A stretch of 64,000 bases of DNA. It comes from Geofilum rubicundum JCM 15548. Its GTDB lineage: Bacteria; Bacteroidota; Bacteroidia; Bacteroidales; Marinilabiliaceae. The stretch lies in the NCBI RefSeq assembly GCF_000974365.1, contig NZ_BAZW01000002.1, positions 62,001 through 126,000 of the forward strand, read 5' to 3'. A program made the position numbers and the translations under genes. The number at the start of each line of letters is the position of its first letter. The first letter of the stretch is position 1. Shown one piece after another: positions 26,658-34,836 of this stretch. The notes under the pieces are model-generated. The model was not told the DNA's origin. It did not search any database and worked only from the letters and a program-made list of their open reading frames with translations.

Positions 26658-26926
26658 ATGGCTATTGAAAAAGCAGACTTTTATAGTATTTTTCAAGAAG
26701 AAGGACATCCCTTTTATAATGATTTGCATAGTATAAATCAAGACCATTTTAACGAATGGATAGCTAATAAATTCCAATTGAAACTATAAATTCATTTGAG
26801 GAAGTTGCTCCATCACCTGAGATAATAGATACATTTATCGGAATTGGTTATAAACATAGATCATCTCAATGCCATTATTCTGCAAAAGCTATTGTTTCAG
26901 CCCCCTATATTTTAAGACTCGATTAG
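26658..26926 (+). pseudogene. Small frameshifted hypothetical gene
   Basis: ATG at 26,658 opens a frame of 43 codons (MAIEKADFYSIFQEEGHPFY...). The next frame continues INSFEEVAPSPEIIDTFIGI and ...HYSAKAIVSAPYILRLD, giving about 89 residues in total across a single shift near 26,785. It follows the 186-residue gene after 11 bp and may have been its partner. No family recognised. Confidence 0.4.
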
Positions 26927-26999
26927 TGACAGAAAACACCAATTTTGAATATGGCACATATTAAGCGAACTTGAAGTGGCGAGAAAAAGGAATCGATGC

Positions 27000-27190
27000 T
27001 CAAAGACATTGAAAAGATTGGCATTATTAAGGAAGCATTAATGGGGTTAAGCCCACCCTGGAGAAACATGGCATTTATCGATTCTCCTAATATTCTTTGA
27101 AATAAGAAGTTTGAGGCCATGGGGGAAGAGTGTTTGACACTTTTCTATGAGAAGTACAATAATCAACAAATTCACAACTCCACAATGCAC
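27000..27190 (+). pseudogene. Second IS3-family OrfA transposase fragment
   Basis: DNA from 27,020 is nearly identical to 24,381 onward (GGCATTATTAAGGAAGCA.., TGGGGTTAAGCCCACCCTGG). A later frame reads NKKFEAMGEE, typical of the same OrfA family (KKKFEAMGEEGL). Several frameshifts; no OrfB. Confidence 0.6.
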
Positions 27191-27578
27191 CTATCACCAA
27201 GGGTTATTTGATCGCAATGGCGCATGGGTAATGTAAAGATAACCGTCAATGAAAAGAAATGAACCTCCAAATTTAAACTGCTGGTCCCATACCTACAACC
27301 GTCGGTTGTTCTTTGACGATGCAAATATCGGTAGAAAAGTTTAAGGGTGCTGACCTCTGTAACGATGACCCGCTTAGTAGGGGGCCTGACCAAGAAGAAC
27401 TCCGCTCAATTAGGATGGGATCAATAAAGCCAAAATCCTTCAAGTGTTGAGGGGTCAGCAGACTCCGGAATATTCAAGTAATATCTTCGCTATCTTATTG
27501 AGGAAGATATATTCACCCTTAAATCACATTTTGGTTTTGCTATTACATAGTTTAAAGAATTTGATTTTTTGTCAACGC

Positions 27579-27627
27579 TTGGACGACACAATCAAAAAAC
27601 TTTATTAAGTTTGAAAATTAAGTCCAA
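27579..27627. promoter_or_regulatory. Nested palindrome before the XRE controller gene
   Basis: AAACTT-TATT-AAGTTT (27,597-27,612) is a perfect 6-bp inverted repeat, framed by TTGGAC (27,579) and GTCCAA (27,622), also inverted around nearly the same centre. It ends 14 bp before the ATG of the XRE gene. This is the expected operator (C-box) position for a controller protein that autoregulates the operon. Confidence 0.55.
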
Positions 27628-27641
27628 ATAAATACGACAAG

Positions 27642-27932
27642 ATGAATTCTTTTGGAGAATATTTACGAAACAAACGGGAACAACTGGGACTTCCACTTAG
27701 AAAGGTTGCTGCCGAACTAGACATAGACACTTCTATCTTAAGCAAGATTGAGAGAAATGAACGAGTGGCGACTACAGAGATGTTGCCAACTTTGGCTAAG
27801 GCCTTGGAAATAAAAGATAAGGAGATAGAGGTTGAGTTCATCAAAGCGGTAATTTTATCAGACCTGGGAGAATTAAGATTTTTAAAAAATGGCTTGGAAG
27901 AAACGCTTAACAGTCTAAAAAGCCGCGAATAA
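27642..27932 (+). CDS. XRE-family controller protein of the defence operon
   Basis: 96 residues with an N-terminal Cro/C1 helix-turn-helix: LRNKREQLGLPLRKVAAEL, then DTSILSKIERNERVATTEML, and a short helical tail. It is the size of a restriction-modification controller (C) protein. The stop lies 2 bp before the PLD-helicase start, so it leads a tightly packed operon. A nested palindrome directly upstream is its likely binding site. C proteins delay nuclease expression after the element enters a new host, letting methylation come first; this role is inferred from size and position. Confidence 0.8.
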   Translation: MNSFGEYLRNKREQLGLPLRKVAAELDIDTSILSKIERNERVATTEMLPTLAKALEIKDKEIEVEFIKAVILSDLGELRFLKNGLEETLNSLKSRE

Positions 27933-27934
27933 AG

Positions 27935-30900
27935 ATGAGTATAAATAGTAAAATAGACCAAACCGACTTGACCTTTTTCACAAATGAAGAAGGACATACT
28001 TTATTGAGCCGCTTTAAATCAACACTTAAAGACACACATTTTTTTGATGTATTAGTCGGCTATTTCAGGGCAAGCGGCTTTTATCAATTGTATGATGCTT
28101 TAGAGCCTATTGAAAAAATTAGAATTTTGGTTGGGTTAAGTATTGATAGGGATTCATACGATATGATGCAATACCATCAACAGAATGGAATAATCGACTT
28201 TGAATCACATCAAAGAACCAAAAAGAAATTTCAGGCAAACCTAAAAGAGGAAATTGAAAACAGTGAAGAGAATGAAAATAGACTGGAATTGGGCATTCGC
28301 AAGTTCATTGAATTTCTGCAAACCGATTGCCAAGATCCTACAATGGAAAAGGATTTTAATGGAAACGGAAAGAAATTAGAAATCCGGGCTTATCCTTCCA
28401 AAAACATTCACGCTAAAATATATATCGGAAAATTCAAGCCGGAGGACCGAGATTATGGTTTTGTTATAACTGGTTCTAGTAACTTTTCGGAATCGGGATT
28501 TGTGGCCAATCGAGAATTTAATGTGGAATTACGAACCAAAAGTGACGTGCTTTTTGCTGAAGACCAATTCAATGCACTTTGGAAAGAATCAGTTGACATT
28601 TCGGATGACTTTATTGATACTATTCAAAATAAAACTTGGCTCAACGACCAAATTTTACCATATGAATTGTATTTGAAACTCATTTATGAATACTTGGAAG
28701 AGGACATTAATTTAGCAGATGAATTTGAACCTTTCCTTCCAGATGGTTTTATGAAGCTCAAATACCAAAATCAGGCAGCTATTCAAGCAAAGAAAATTCT
28801 GGAGACCTACAATGGTGTTTTTTTGGCAGACGTAGTTGGTTTAGGAAAAACCTTTATCACAGCCTTATTGCTTCAACAACTGCAAGGACGAACATTGGTT
28901 ATTTGTCCGCCCGTATTGAAAGACTACTGGAAAGATTCACTTTTCGATTTTGGAATCAGAAGGTTTGAAGTGGAATCATTAGGCAAGTTGGAGCATATCA
29001 TCAAAAAAGGTTTAGAACGTTACGATTATATTGTGGTAGATGAAGCCCACCGTTTCAGAAATGAAAGTACTCAGTCCTATGCCGATTTGTTGGACATCTG
29101 CCGTGGTAAGAAAGTGATTCTGGTAACAGCCACCCCGCTCAACAATACGGTTGATGATATTTTTGCACAATTGAAATTGTTTCAAGCACCTAAAAACTCA
29201 ACTATTCCCGGAATTCCTAATCTTGAAAAATACTTTGCCGGGTATAGAAATAAGTTGAATAAACTTGAGAAGACCGACCCTGAATACAAAAAGCTAATCA
29301 AAGAGGTCTCAAACGATATTCGAAACAGTATATTAAGGTATGTAATGGTTCGCAGAACCCGAGTAGATGTAATGACCTATTTCAGGAAGGATATGCAAAT
29401 GCAGGGATTGACTTTCCCTGATTTGGCCAATCCGCAAAAAATAATTTACAAGTACGAAGGCGAATTGGAAACCATTTTCAACAAGACCATTAAAAATCTT
29501 CAGGAGTTTACTTATGCCCGATACACACCTCTACTTTTCTACATTGGGAACAAAGCCTTAAGTGAGTTTGAAAGACAGCAACAAAGAAACGTGGGTGGAT
29601 TTATGAAGGGTATTCTGGTAAAGAGATTGGAAAGCAGTTTCCACGCTTTTCGCCAAAGTGTTGACCGATTCATTACTTCTTATGAAAAGTTTATTGAAAT
29701 GTTTCACGGTGGAACGGTTTACATCAGTAAAAAGGTGGATGTCTATGACCTGATTGAAAGCGACAATATTGAGAGACTGGAAGCCTTTGTGGAGGACGAA
29801 AAAGCCCAAAAATATGATTCAAAAGATTTCAGAAAAGAATTTGTCGATAAGTTGGAATTTGACTTGGATGTTTTACGTGAAGTAAAAAAACTTTGGGCAA
29901 AAGTAGATGCCGACCCCAAGTTGGACCAGTTTATTCACGATTTAAAAAACTTTCCTGCTTTAAAGAAAAATAAGCTGGTCATCTTCACCGAATCAAGAGA
30001 GACAGGCAATTATTTGTATGAAACGCTATTGGATGAGTTTCCCGGAAAAGTTATGTTCTACTCAAGTACAGGAGGAAGACACTCCGATAAAAAGTTGAAC
30101 TCAAACCACACCGTTTCTAGAGACATTATTGCATCTAATTTTGATCCCAAGCACAAGGAGAAAAGAGACGATGTAAAAATCCTGATTGCTACAGATGTAC
30201 TGGCAGAAGGTATAAACCTGCACCGTTCCAATGTGCTAATCAATTATGATTTGCCCTGGAATCCGACAAGGGTTTTGCAGCGTGTAGGTCGTGTCAACCG
30301 TTTAGGGAGTAATTTTCCGAAAGTGCATATTTTCAACTTCTTCCCTACTACGCAGTCAGATGAACACCTTGGATTGGAAGTGAACATCACTAACAAAATC
30401 CAAATGTTTCACGATATTTTGGGAGAAGATGCCAAATACCTGAGTGATGGCGAAGAATTTGGCAGTCAGCAATTATTTAACACTTTGAATAGCAAAACGG
30501 CCTACACTGGTGAAGATGGTGAAGGCGATTCTGAATTGAAGTATCTGGAAATGATGCGTATAATCCGAGACGAACAACCCGATTTATTTGAAAAAATTAA
30601 AAACCTTCCTAAAAAGGCACGTTCAGGATTCAAAAAAGAAAAACTGGAAGCCGACCAATTGGTAACCTTCTTCCGAATTGGAAAACTCAAAAAGTTCTAC
30701 ATCAACGAAAACGGAAAGTCAAGTGAGATCACCTTTTTTGATGCTGTGAAAGAATTAGAATGTGAGCCTGATACTATACGTGCCAACATTCCAAGGGAAT
30801 ACTACCATTTATTGCAAACCAACAAAACTCGCTTTGAACTGGACACCTCCGTGAGGGATGAAGGATCGAAAGGTAGCAGTGGACGTTCCAATGCCAATTA

Positions 30901-31180
30901 CATTGAAAACAGATTTAAAGACAAATCATTCAAATACTTTAAAGGATTTACCGATTCCAATGATGAGTTTATCAATGGTGTAAAAGAAATGCTGGCACAA
31001 GGGACGATAGCTAAGAAAACAGCACAGCTGATTAAAAACGAATTGGAAAAAACCATTGATCCGCTTCAAGTATTGCACATTCTTGAAAAACACATCCGTT
31101 TTGTGGCAATAGAAGGGTCAAAGAATGCCAAGAAGTTTCAAAAACGTGAAGTAATCCTTTCAGGATATATAACCAAGTAA
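27935..31180 (+). CDS. PLD-like nuclease/SNF2-type helicase fusion
   Basis: 1081 residues. The N-terminal 230 residues form a phospholipase-D-like domain with one HKD-type motif (HAKIYIGKFKPED.., followed by GSSNFSESG). The helicase begins near residue 290 with Walker A FLADVVGLGKTF, DEAH box VVDEAHRF, motif III ATPLNN, and the C-terminal lobe with IATDVLAEGINLHRSN and VLQRVGRVNRLGS. A C-terminal helical part of about 250 residues is unassigned. SNF2 enzymes translocate on duplex DNA; with a PLD nuclease they form restriction or anti-phage machines such as DISARM-related systems. The next gene, a methylase-nuclease, starts 1 bp after the stop, so both proteins probably work as one restriction complex. 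Domain calls are secure; target is unknown. Confidence 0.85.
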   Translation: MSINSKIDQTDLTFFTNEEGHTLLSRFKSTLKDTHFFDVLVGYFRASGFYQLYDALEPIEKIRILVGLSIDRDSYDMMQYHQQNGIIDFESHQRTKKKFQANLKEEIENSEENENRLELGIRKFIEFLQTDCQDPTMEKDFNGNGKKLEIRAYPSKNIHAKIYIGKFKPEDRDYGFVITGSSNFSESGFVANREFNVELRTKSDVLFAEDQFNALWKESVDISDDFIDTIQNKTWLNDQILPYELYLKLIYEYLEEDINLADEFEPFLPDGFMKLKYQNQAAIQAKKILETYNGVFLADVVGLGKTFITALLLQQLQGRTLVICPPVLKDYWKDSLFDFGIRRFEVESLGKLEHIIKKGLERYDYIVVDEAHRFRNESTQSYADLLDICRGKKVILVTATPLNNTVDDIFAQLKLFQAPKNSTIPGIPNLEKYFAGYRNKLNKLEKTDPEYKKLIKEVSNDIRNSILRYVMVRRTRVDVMTYFRKDMQMQGLTFPDLANPQKIIYKYEGELETIFNKTIKNLQEFTYARYTPLLFYIGNKALSEFERQQQRNVGGFMKGILVKRLESSFHAFRQSVDRFITSYEKFIEMFHGGTVYISKKVDVYDLIESDNIERLEAFVEDEKAQKYDSKDFRKEFVDKLEFDLDVLREVKKLWAKVDADPKLDQFIHDLKNFPALKKNKLVIFTESRETGNYLYETLLDEFPGKVMFYSSTGGRHSDKKLNSNHTVSRDIIASNFDPKHKEKRDDVKILIATDVLAEGINLHRSNVLINYDLPWNPTRVLQRVGRVNRLGSNFPKVHIFNFFPTTQSDEHLGLEVNITNKIQMFHDILGEDAKYLSDGEEFGSQQLFNTLNSKTAYTGEDGEGDSELKYLEMMRIIRDEQPDLFEKIKNLPKKARSGFKKEKLEADQLVTFFRIGKLKKFYINENGKSSEITFFDAVKELECEPDTIRANIPREYYHLLQTNKTRFELDTSVRDEGSKGSSGRSNANYIENRFKDKSFKYFKGFTDSNDEFINGVKEMLAQGTIAKKTAQLIKNELEKTIDPLQVLHILEKHIRFVAIEGSKNAKKFQKREVILSGYITK

Positions 31181-31181
31181 T

Positions 31182-34100
31182 ATGGACAAGAAAACAGCTC
31201 AAATACTGATAGAAAATACGTTCAATGATTCGTTTAATGAAGAACGGTTCATGATTTTTGTGAAGAACTTATTGAATGACTTAGAACCAAAAAGCAATTT
31301 TTACAAAGGAAACTTAGTTTGGGACGACTACAAAGAGCATATCAATACTTACAAACGCATAGGGAAATACATAGATCCCGAAGGCGAAGCACTGGACGTG
31401 CTGATTGTAGAAGTGAAAAGCGTCGCCAAACTGGAACGGGCAAGAACAGCCCTGCGAAATTTTGTCATCAAGCATCTGAGCAAATTTGGGAAAGATTTCG
31501 CTTTGGTGGCCTTTTACAGTAAAGAAGACGAAGGAGCAGATTGGCGTTTTTCATTTATCAAATTAGAATACCGCTCGGAAATTGACGAAAGAAAGGGCAA
31601 AGTGAAAACCAAGAAAGAATTTACTCCTGCCAAACGGTATTCATTTTTAGTCGGCAAATACGAAAAAGCACATACCGCCAAAAATCAGTTGCTGCCTTTA
31701 CTTAAAAATATTTCCAATAATCCTACATTTGAAGAGCTGGAAGCAGCGTTTAGTATTGAAAAGGTTACCGATGAATTTTTCCAACAATACAAAGACCTGT
31801 ATATTAAACTATTTGAGCATTTTGAAAAGGACAGCCGGGTAAAAGCAGAACTCGATAAAGCAGGCATTGATAATGCCCGATTTACTAAAAAATTATTGGG
31901 CCAAATAGTATTCTTGTACTTCTTACAGAAAAAAGGTTGGTTGGGTATTGCTCAAAACGATCGCTGGGGAACTGGAAAAAAACGCTTCATTCAGGATTTG
32001 TTTGAACAAGCTCAGAAAGAGAAGGTTAATTTCTTTAAAGACAAATTGCAATACTTGTTTTATGAAGCTCTAGCCAAAGAACGGGACAATGTAAACTCCT
32101 ACTACGAGCGCTTTGATTGCCGTATTCCCTTCCTGAATGGTGGTTTGTTTGAAGCCAATTACAATTGGAGAAGTGCTAACATTGCCATACCAGAAGCACT
32201 CTTTCGCAACGAAGAAAAAAACAGGTCAGGCGATATAGGCACAGGAGCATTAGACGTGTTCGACCGTTACAACTTTACCATCAAGGAAGATGAACCACTT
32301 GATAAGGAAGTGGCTGTTGATCCAGAAATGTTGGGTAAGGTGTTTGAAAATATGCTCGATATTTCCGAGCGTAAATTCAATGGTGCTTTTTATACCCCAA
32401 GGGAAATTGTGCATTATATGTGTCAGGAAAGCTTGATTCATTATTTGTTCAATACTTTGGAAGGGAAGGTTGATAAAACAGCTTTTGAAACTTTTATCCA
32501 TGAAGGGCATTTTGCTCTGGAAAACGACGAAAGAGTTGCTGCCAAAGGTGAATCTAAAACCTACAAGTACCAACTGCCCGAAATCATCCGCCAACATGCC
32601 GACTTAATAGACCAAAAACTTAGCGACATCCGTATATGCGATCCTGCTATAGGTTCGGGAGCTTTTCCGGTGGGTTTGTTGCACGAATTGGTGAATGCTA
32701 TGTTGGTGCTGAAACCGCATTTGAGTTACGACTATCTTACTAAAAAACTTAAAGGCTTTGGCTTTGAACACCGGGAAAGCGTTAACGATAGCCGCTACAT
32801 TTACCGCCTGAAGCGCCATATTATACAAGAAAGCATTTATGGTGTCGATATAGATGCATCTGCCATTGATATTGCTCGCCTGCGTTTGTGGCTCTCTCTG
32901 GTGGTGGACGAAGACGACCTGGATCCCATTGAAACCCTGCCCAATCTAGATTATAAAATTGTGTGTGGCAACTCCCTAGTTGGTTTGCCCGATACCGCAA
33001 TGAAAAGCTATAAGGTTGAGGAAGAGTTGGAAACCTTAAAAGAAAAGTTTTACGACATTACCGACGAAAAAGAAAAGAAAGCCTTACGCCAACAGATAAA
33101 CTCCAAAATACGCGAACTGCTCGATTCTGCCGAACAGTTTGCGGGGTACAATATAGACTTTGACTTCAAGCTTTTTTTCTCTGAAGTATGGCGGGAAAAG
33201 GGTGGCTTTGATGTGGTGATTGGGAATCCGCCTTATGATGTTTATCAAGGGAATAAAAATGATGAACTTGAAGTTTTAAAGTCAATCCCATTGTTTAACA
33301 ATGCAAAAGGAAGGAAATTAAATGCATTTGAGCTTTTCTTATGCTTAACTCCTACATTGTTAAGTCGAGAAGGATTTCAATCCTTAATTTTTCAAAACTC
33401 TTTCCTTGCTGACACTTCATCAAAGCTGCTTCGAAAGTATTACTTCGATCATCTTGATATTGTTTCAATTGATTCTTTTCCAGAAAGAGACGATATTAGA
33501 AGAAGGGTCTTTGAGTCTGCCAAAATGAGTGTCTGTATTTTACAAACCTTCAACAGGCAAGTTCCTGATAACACCTTTGTTTTAAGAATCTGGAAAGAGA
33601 GATGGATGGAAACTTCAACTGCAATTAATATCAAAGCCTCTGACATTTTAAAACTTGATGCTGAGTATTATTCAATCCCATCTATTTCAAAAGATGAGTA
33701 TTTGATCTTAAAAAGATTCCAAAAGTTTAAAAAGATTAAAAATATTGGCCATTGTTATGAAGGAGAAATTAACCTAACTACTTGTAAGCCTTATTTAAGT
33801 GAGGATAATAATGTTGGTTTTTATCGCATGATTAAAGGTGCCTCTGTTCAAAAATGGTTTATAAAAGAAAAGATGAGTCAGGGAAAAAATGAATTTTTAT
33901 CTCCAGATTATATAATAGGAAAATCAGCCAAATCAAAAGCTTTTCATTACAAGCACTCAAGACTAGTTCTTCAGGGGATTACGGGTGTAGATGAAAAATA
34001 TCGACTAAAAGTAGCTGTCCTTAATGAAGGTGTGTTTTGTGGAAATAGTGCTAATTATATTCTATTTGACAATAACAAACAAAACATTTACTCAGTTGCT

Positions 34101-34535
34101 TGCTATTTAAATTCAGAAGTTCCAAACTGGTTTTTCAAATGCTATAGTACAAACAGTAATGTAAACGGTTATGAAGTTGATAATTTACCAATCCCTCATA
34201 ATTTCCCTTTAAGTCTTGATAGCATATATAAATACCTCAATTTTATAAGCATCCTTGACTTTGACTTAATTTCCTTGAATTTCTTTCTGGAAGTAGTCAA
34301 CTCGATCGTCTATGAATTGTTCTTCCCCGAAGAAATCAAATCAGCAGGCAAAGAAATCCTAAAGCATTTGGGAAATTTGAAGCCCCTCAATGATGAGATG
34401 AGCGATGAAGAAAAGCTCGCCATCATCCAAAGTGAGTTTGAGCGTTTGTACGACCCCAACCACCCCGTACGTTTTGCTATTGAAACCTTGGACAGTGTTG
34501 AGGAAATAAGGATAATTAAAGAAGCGTTGAAATAA
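31182..34535 (+). CDS. Eco57I-type DNA methyltransferase with N-terminal nuclease-like domain
   Basis: 1117 residues. The N-terminal 190 residues carry a PD-(D/E)XK-like core (ALDVLIVEVKS) and the conserved SFLVGKYEKAHTA region. The adenine methylase core follows: motif I ICDPAIGSGAFPVGLL near residue 485 and motif IV VVIGNPPYDVY near 685; NPPY marks N6-adenine methylation. The C-terminal 400 residues resemble a TaqI-type target recognition domain (ending FFPEEIKSAGKEIL). Together with the PLD-helicase it looks like a type ISP restriction enzyme (nuclease-helicase-methylase-recognition) split over two proteins. It starts 1 bp after the helicase stop. Methylase assignment secure; the nuclease call is by motif only. 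Confidence 0.85.
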   Translation: MDKKTAQILIENTFNDSFNEERFMIFVKNLLNDLEPKSNFYKGNLVWDDYKEHINTYKRIGKYIDPEGEALDVLIVEVKSVAKLERARTALRNFVIKHLSKFGKDFALVAFYSKEDEGADWRFSFIKLEYRSEIDERKGKVKTKKEFTPAKRYSFLVGKYEKAHTAKNQLLPLLKNISNNPTFEELEAAFSIEKVTDEFFQQYKDLYIKLFEHFEKDSRVKAELDKAGIDNARFTKKLLGQIVFLYFLQKKGWLGIAQNDRWGTGKKRFIQDLFEQAQKEKVNFFKDKLQYLFYEALAKERDNVNSYYERFDCRIPFLNGGLFEANYNWRSANIAIPEALFRNEEKNRSGDIGTGALDVFDRYNFTIKEDEPLDKEVAVDPEMLGKVFENMLDISERKFNGAFYTPREIVHYMCQESLIHYLFNTLEGKVDKTAFETFIHEGHFALENDERVAAKGESKTYKYQLPEIIRQHADLIDQKLSDIRICDPAIGSGAFPVGLLHELVNAMLVLKPHLSYDYLTKKLKGFGFEHRESVNDSRYIYRLKRHIIQESIYGVDIDASAIDIARLRLWLSLVVDEDDLDPIETLPNLDYKIVCGNSLVGLPDTAMKSYKVEEELETLKEKFYDITDEKEKKALRQQINSKIRELLDSAEQFAGYNIDFDFKLFFSEVWREKGGFDVVIGNPPYDVYQGNKNDELEVLKSIPLFNNAKGRKLNAFELFLCLTPTLLSREGFQSLIFQNSFLADTSSKLLRKYYFDHLDIVSIDSFPERDDIRRRVFESAKMSVCILQTFNRQVPDNTFVLRIWKERWMETSTAINIKASDILKLDAEYYSIPSISKDEYLILKRFQKFKKIKNIGHCYEGEINLTTCKPYLSEDNNVGFYRMIKGASVQKWFIKEKMSQGKNEFLSPDYIIGKSAKSKAFHYKHSRLVLQGITGVDEKYRLKVAVLNEGVFCGNSANYILFDNNKQNIYSVACYLNSEVPNWFFKCYSTNSNVNGYEVDNLPIPHNFPLSLDSIYKYLNFISILDFDLISLNFFLEVVNSIVYELFFPEEIKSAGKEILKHLGNLKPLNDEMSDEEKLAIIQSEFERLYDPNHPVRFAIETLDSVEEIRIIKEALK

Positions 34536-34546
34536 AATTAAAAAGT

Positions 34547-34833
34547 ATGTCATTTAACCCAAAACCAGAGTATGTGCTAGTACCAAAGATGTTAATTATC
34601 AAATATTTACACGAGTACAAAGCAGATTGTGTAACACGACCATCTTACCAAAGAAAAGTCATATGGTCTAAGGGCAAAAAACAATCTTTAATGGATAGTC
34701 TTTTCCGAAGGTACTATATACCAATCACGCAGATCATGTACTCCCTCATTCTAAAGGTGGCAAAACAAATATAGAAAATGGTGATCTTCTTTGTGTTTAT
34801 CACAACCAATCGAAGGGAGCAAAAACAATATAG
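34547..34833 (+). pseudogene. DUF262-HNH nuclease gene with internal deletion
   Basis: The first 59 codons are the start of a DUF262 (GmrS/ParB-like) protein: VTRPSYQRKVIWSKGKKQSL, then SLFRRYYIPI. Then the frame changes at about 34,723 and the other frame ends with an HNH signature: ADHVLPHSKGGKTNIENGDL, LCVYHNQSKG, stop at 34,831-34,833. An intact gene of this type has about 350 or more residues, so most of its middle has been lost. DUF262-HNH proteins (GmrSD relatives) cut modified phage DNA. The relic starts 11 bp after the methylase and the ATPase starts 3 bp after its stop, so it was once part of the operon. Confidence 0.75.
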
Positions 34834-34836
34834 AAA

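Larger units (their letters stand above)
26927..27641. other. Gene-poor stretch before the defence operon
   Basis: This 715-bp stretch holds an IS3 OrfA relic (27,000-27,190), an unrecognised stretch to 27,540, and the operator-like region of the XRE gene at its right end. I see no intact gene. Confidence 0.4.
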
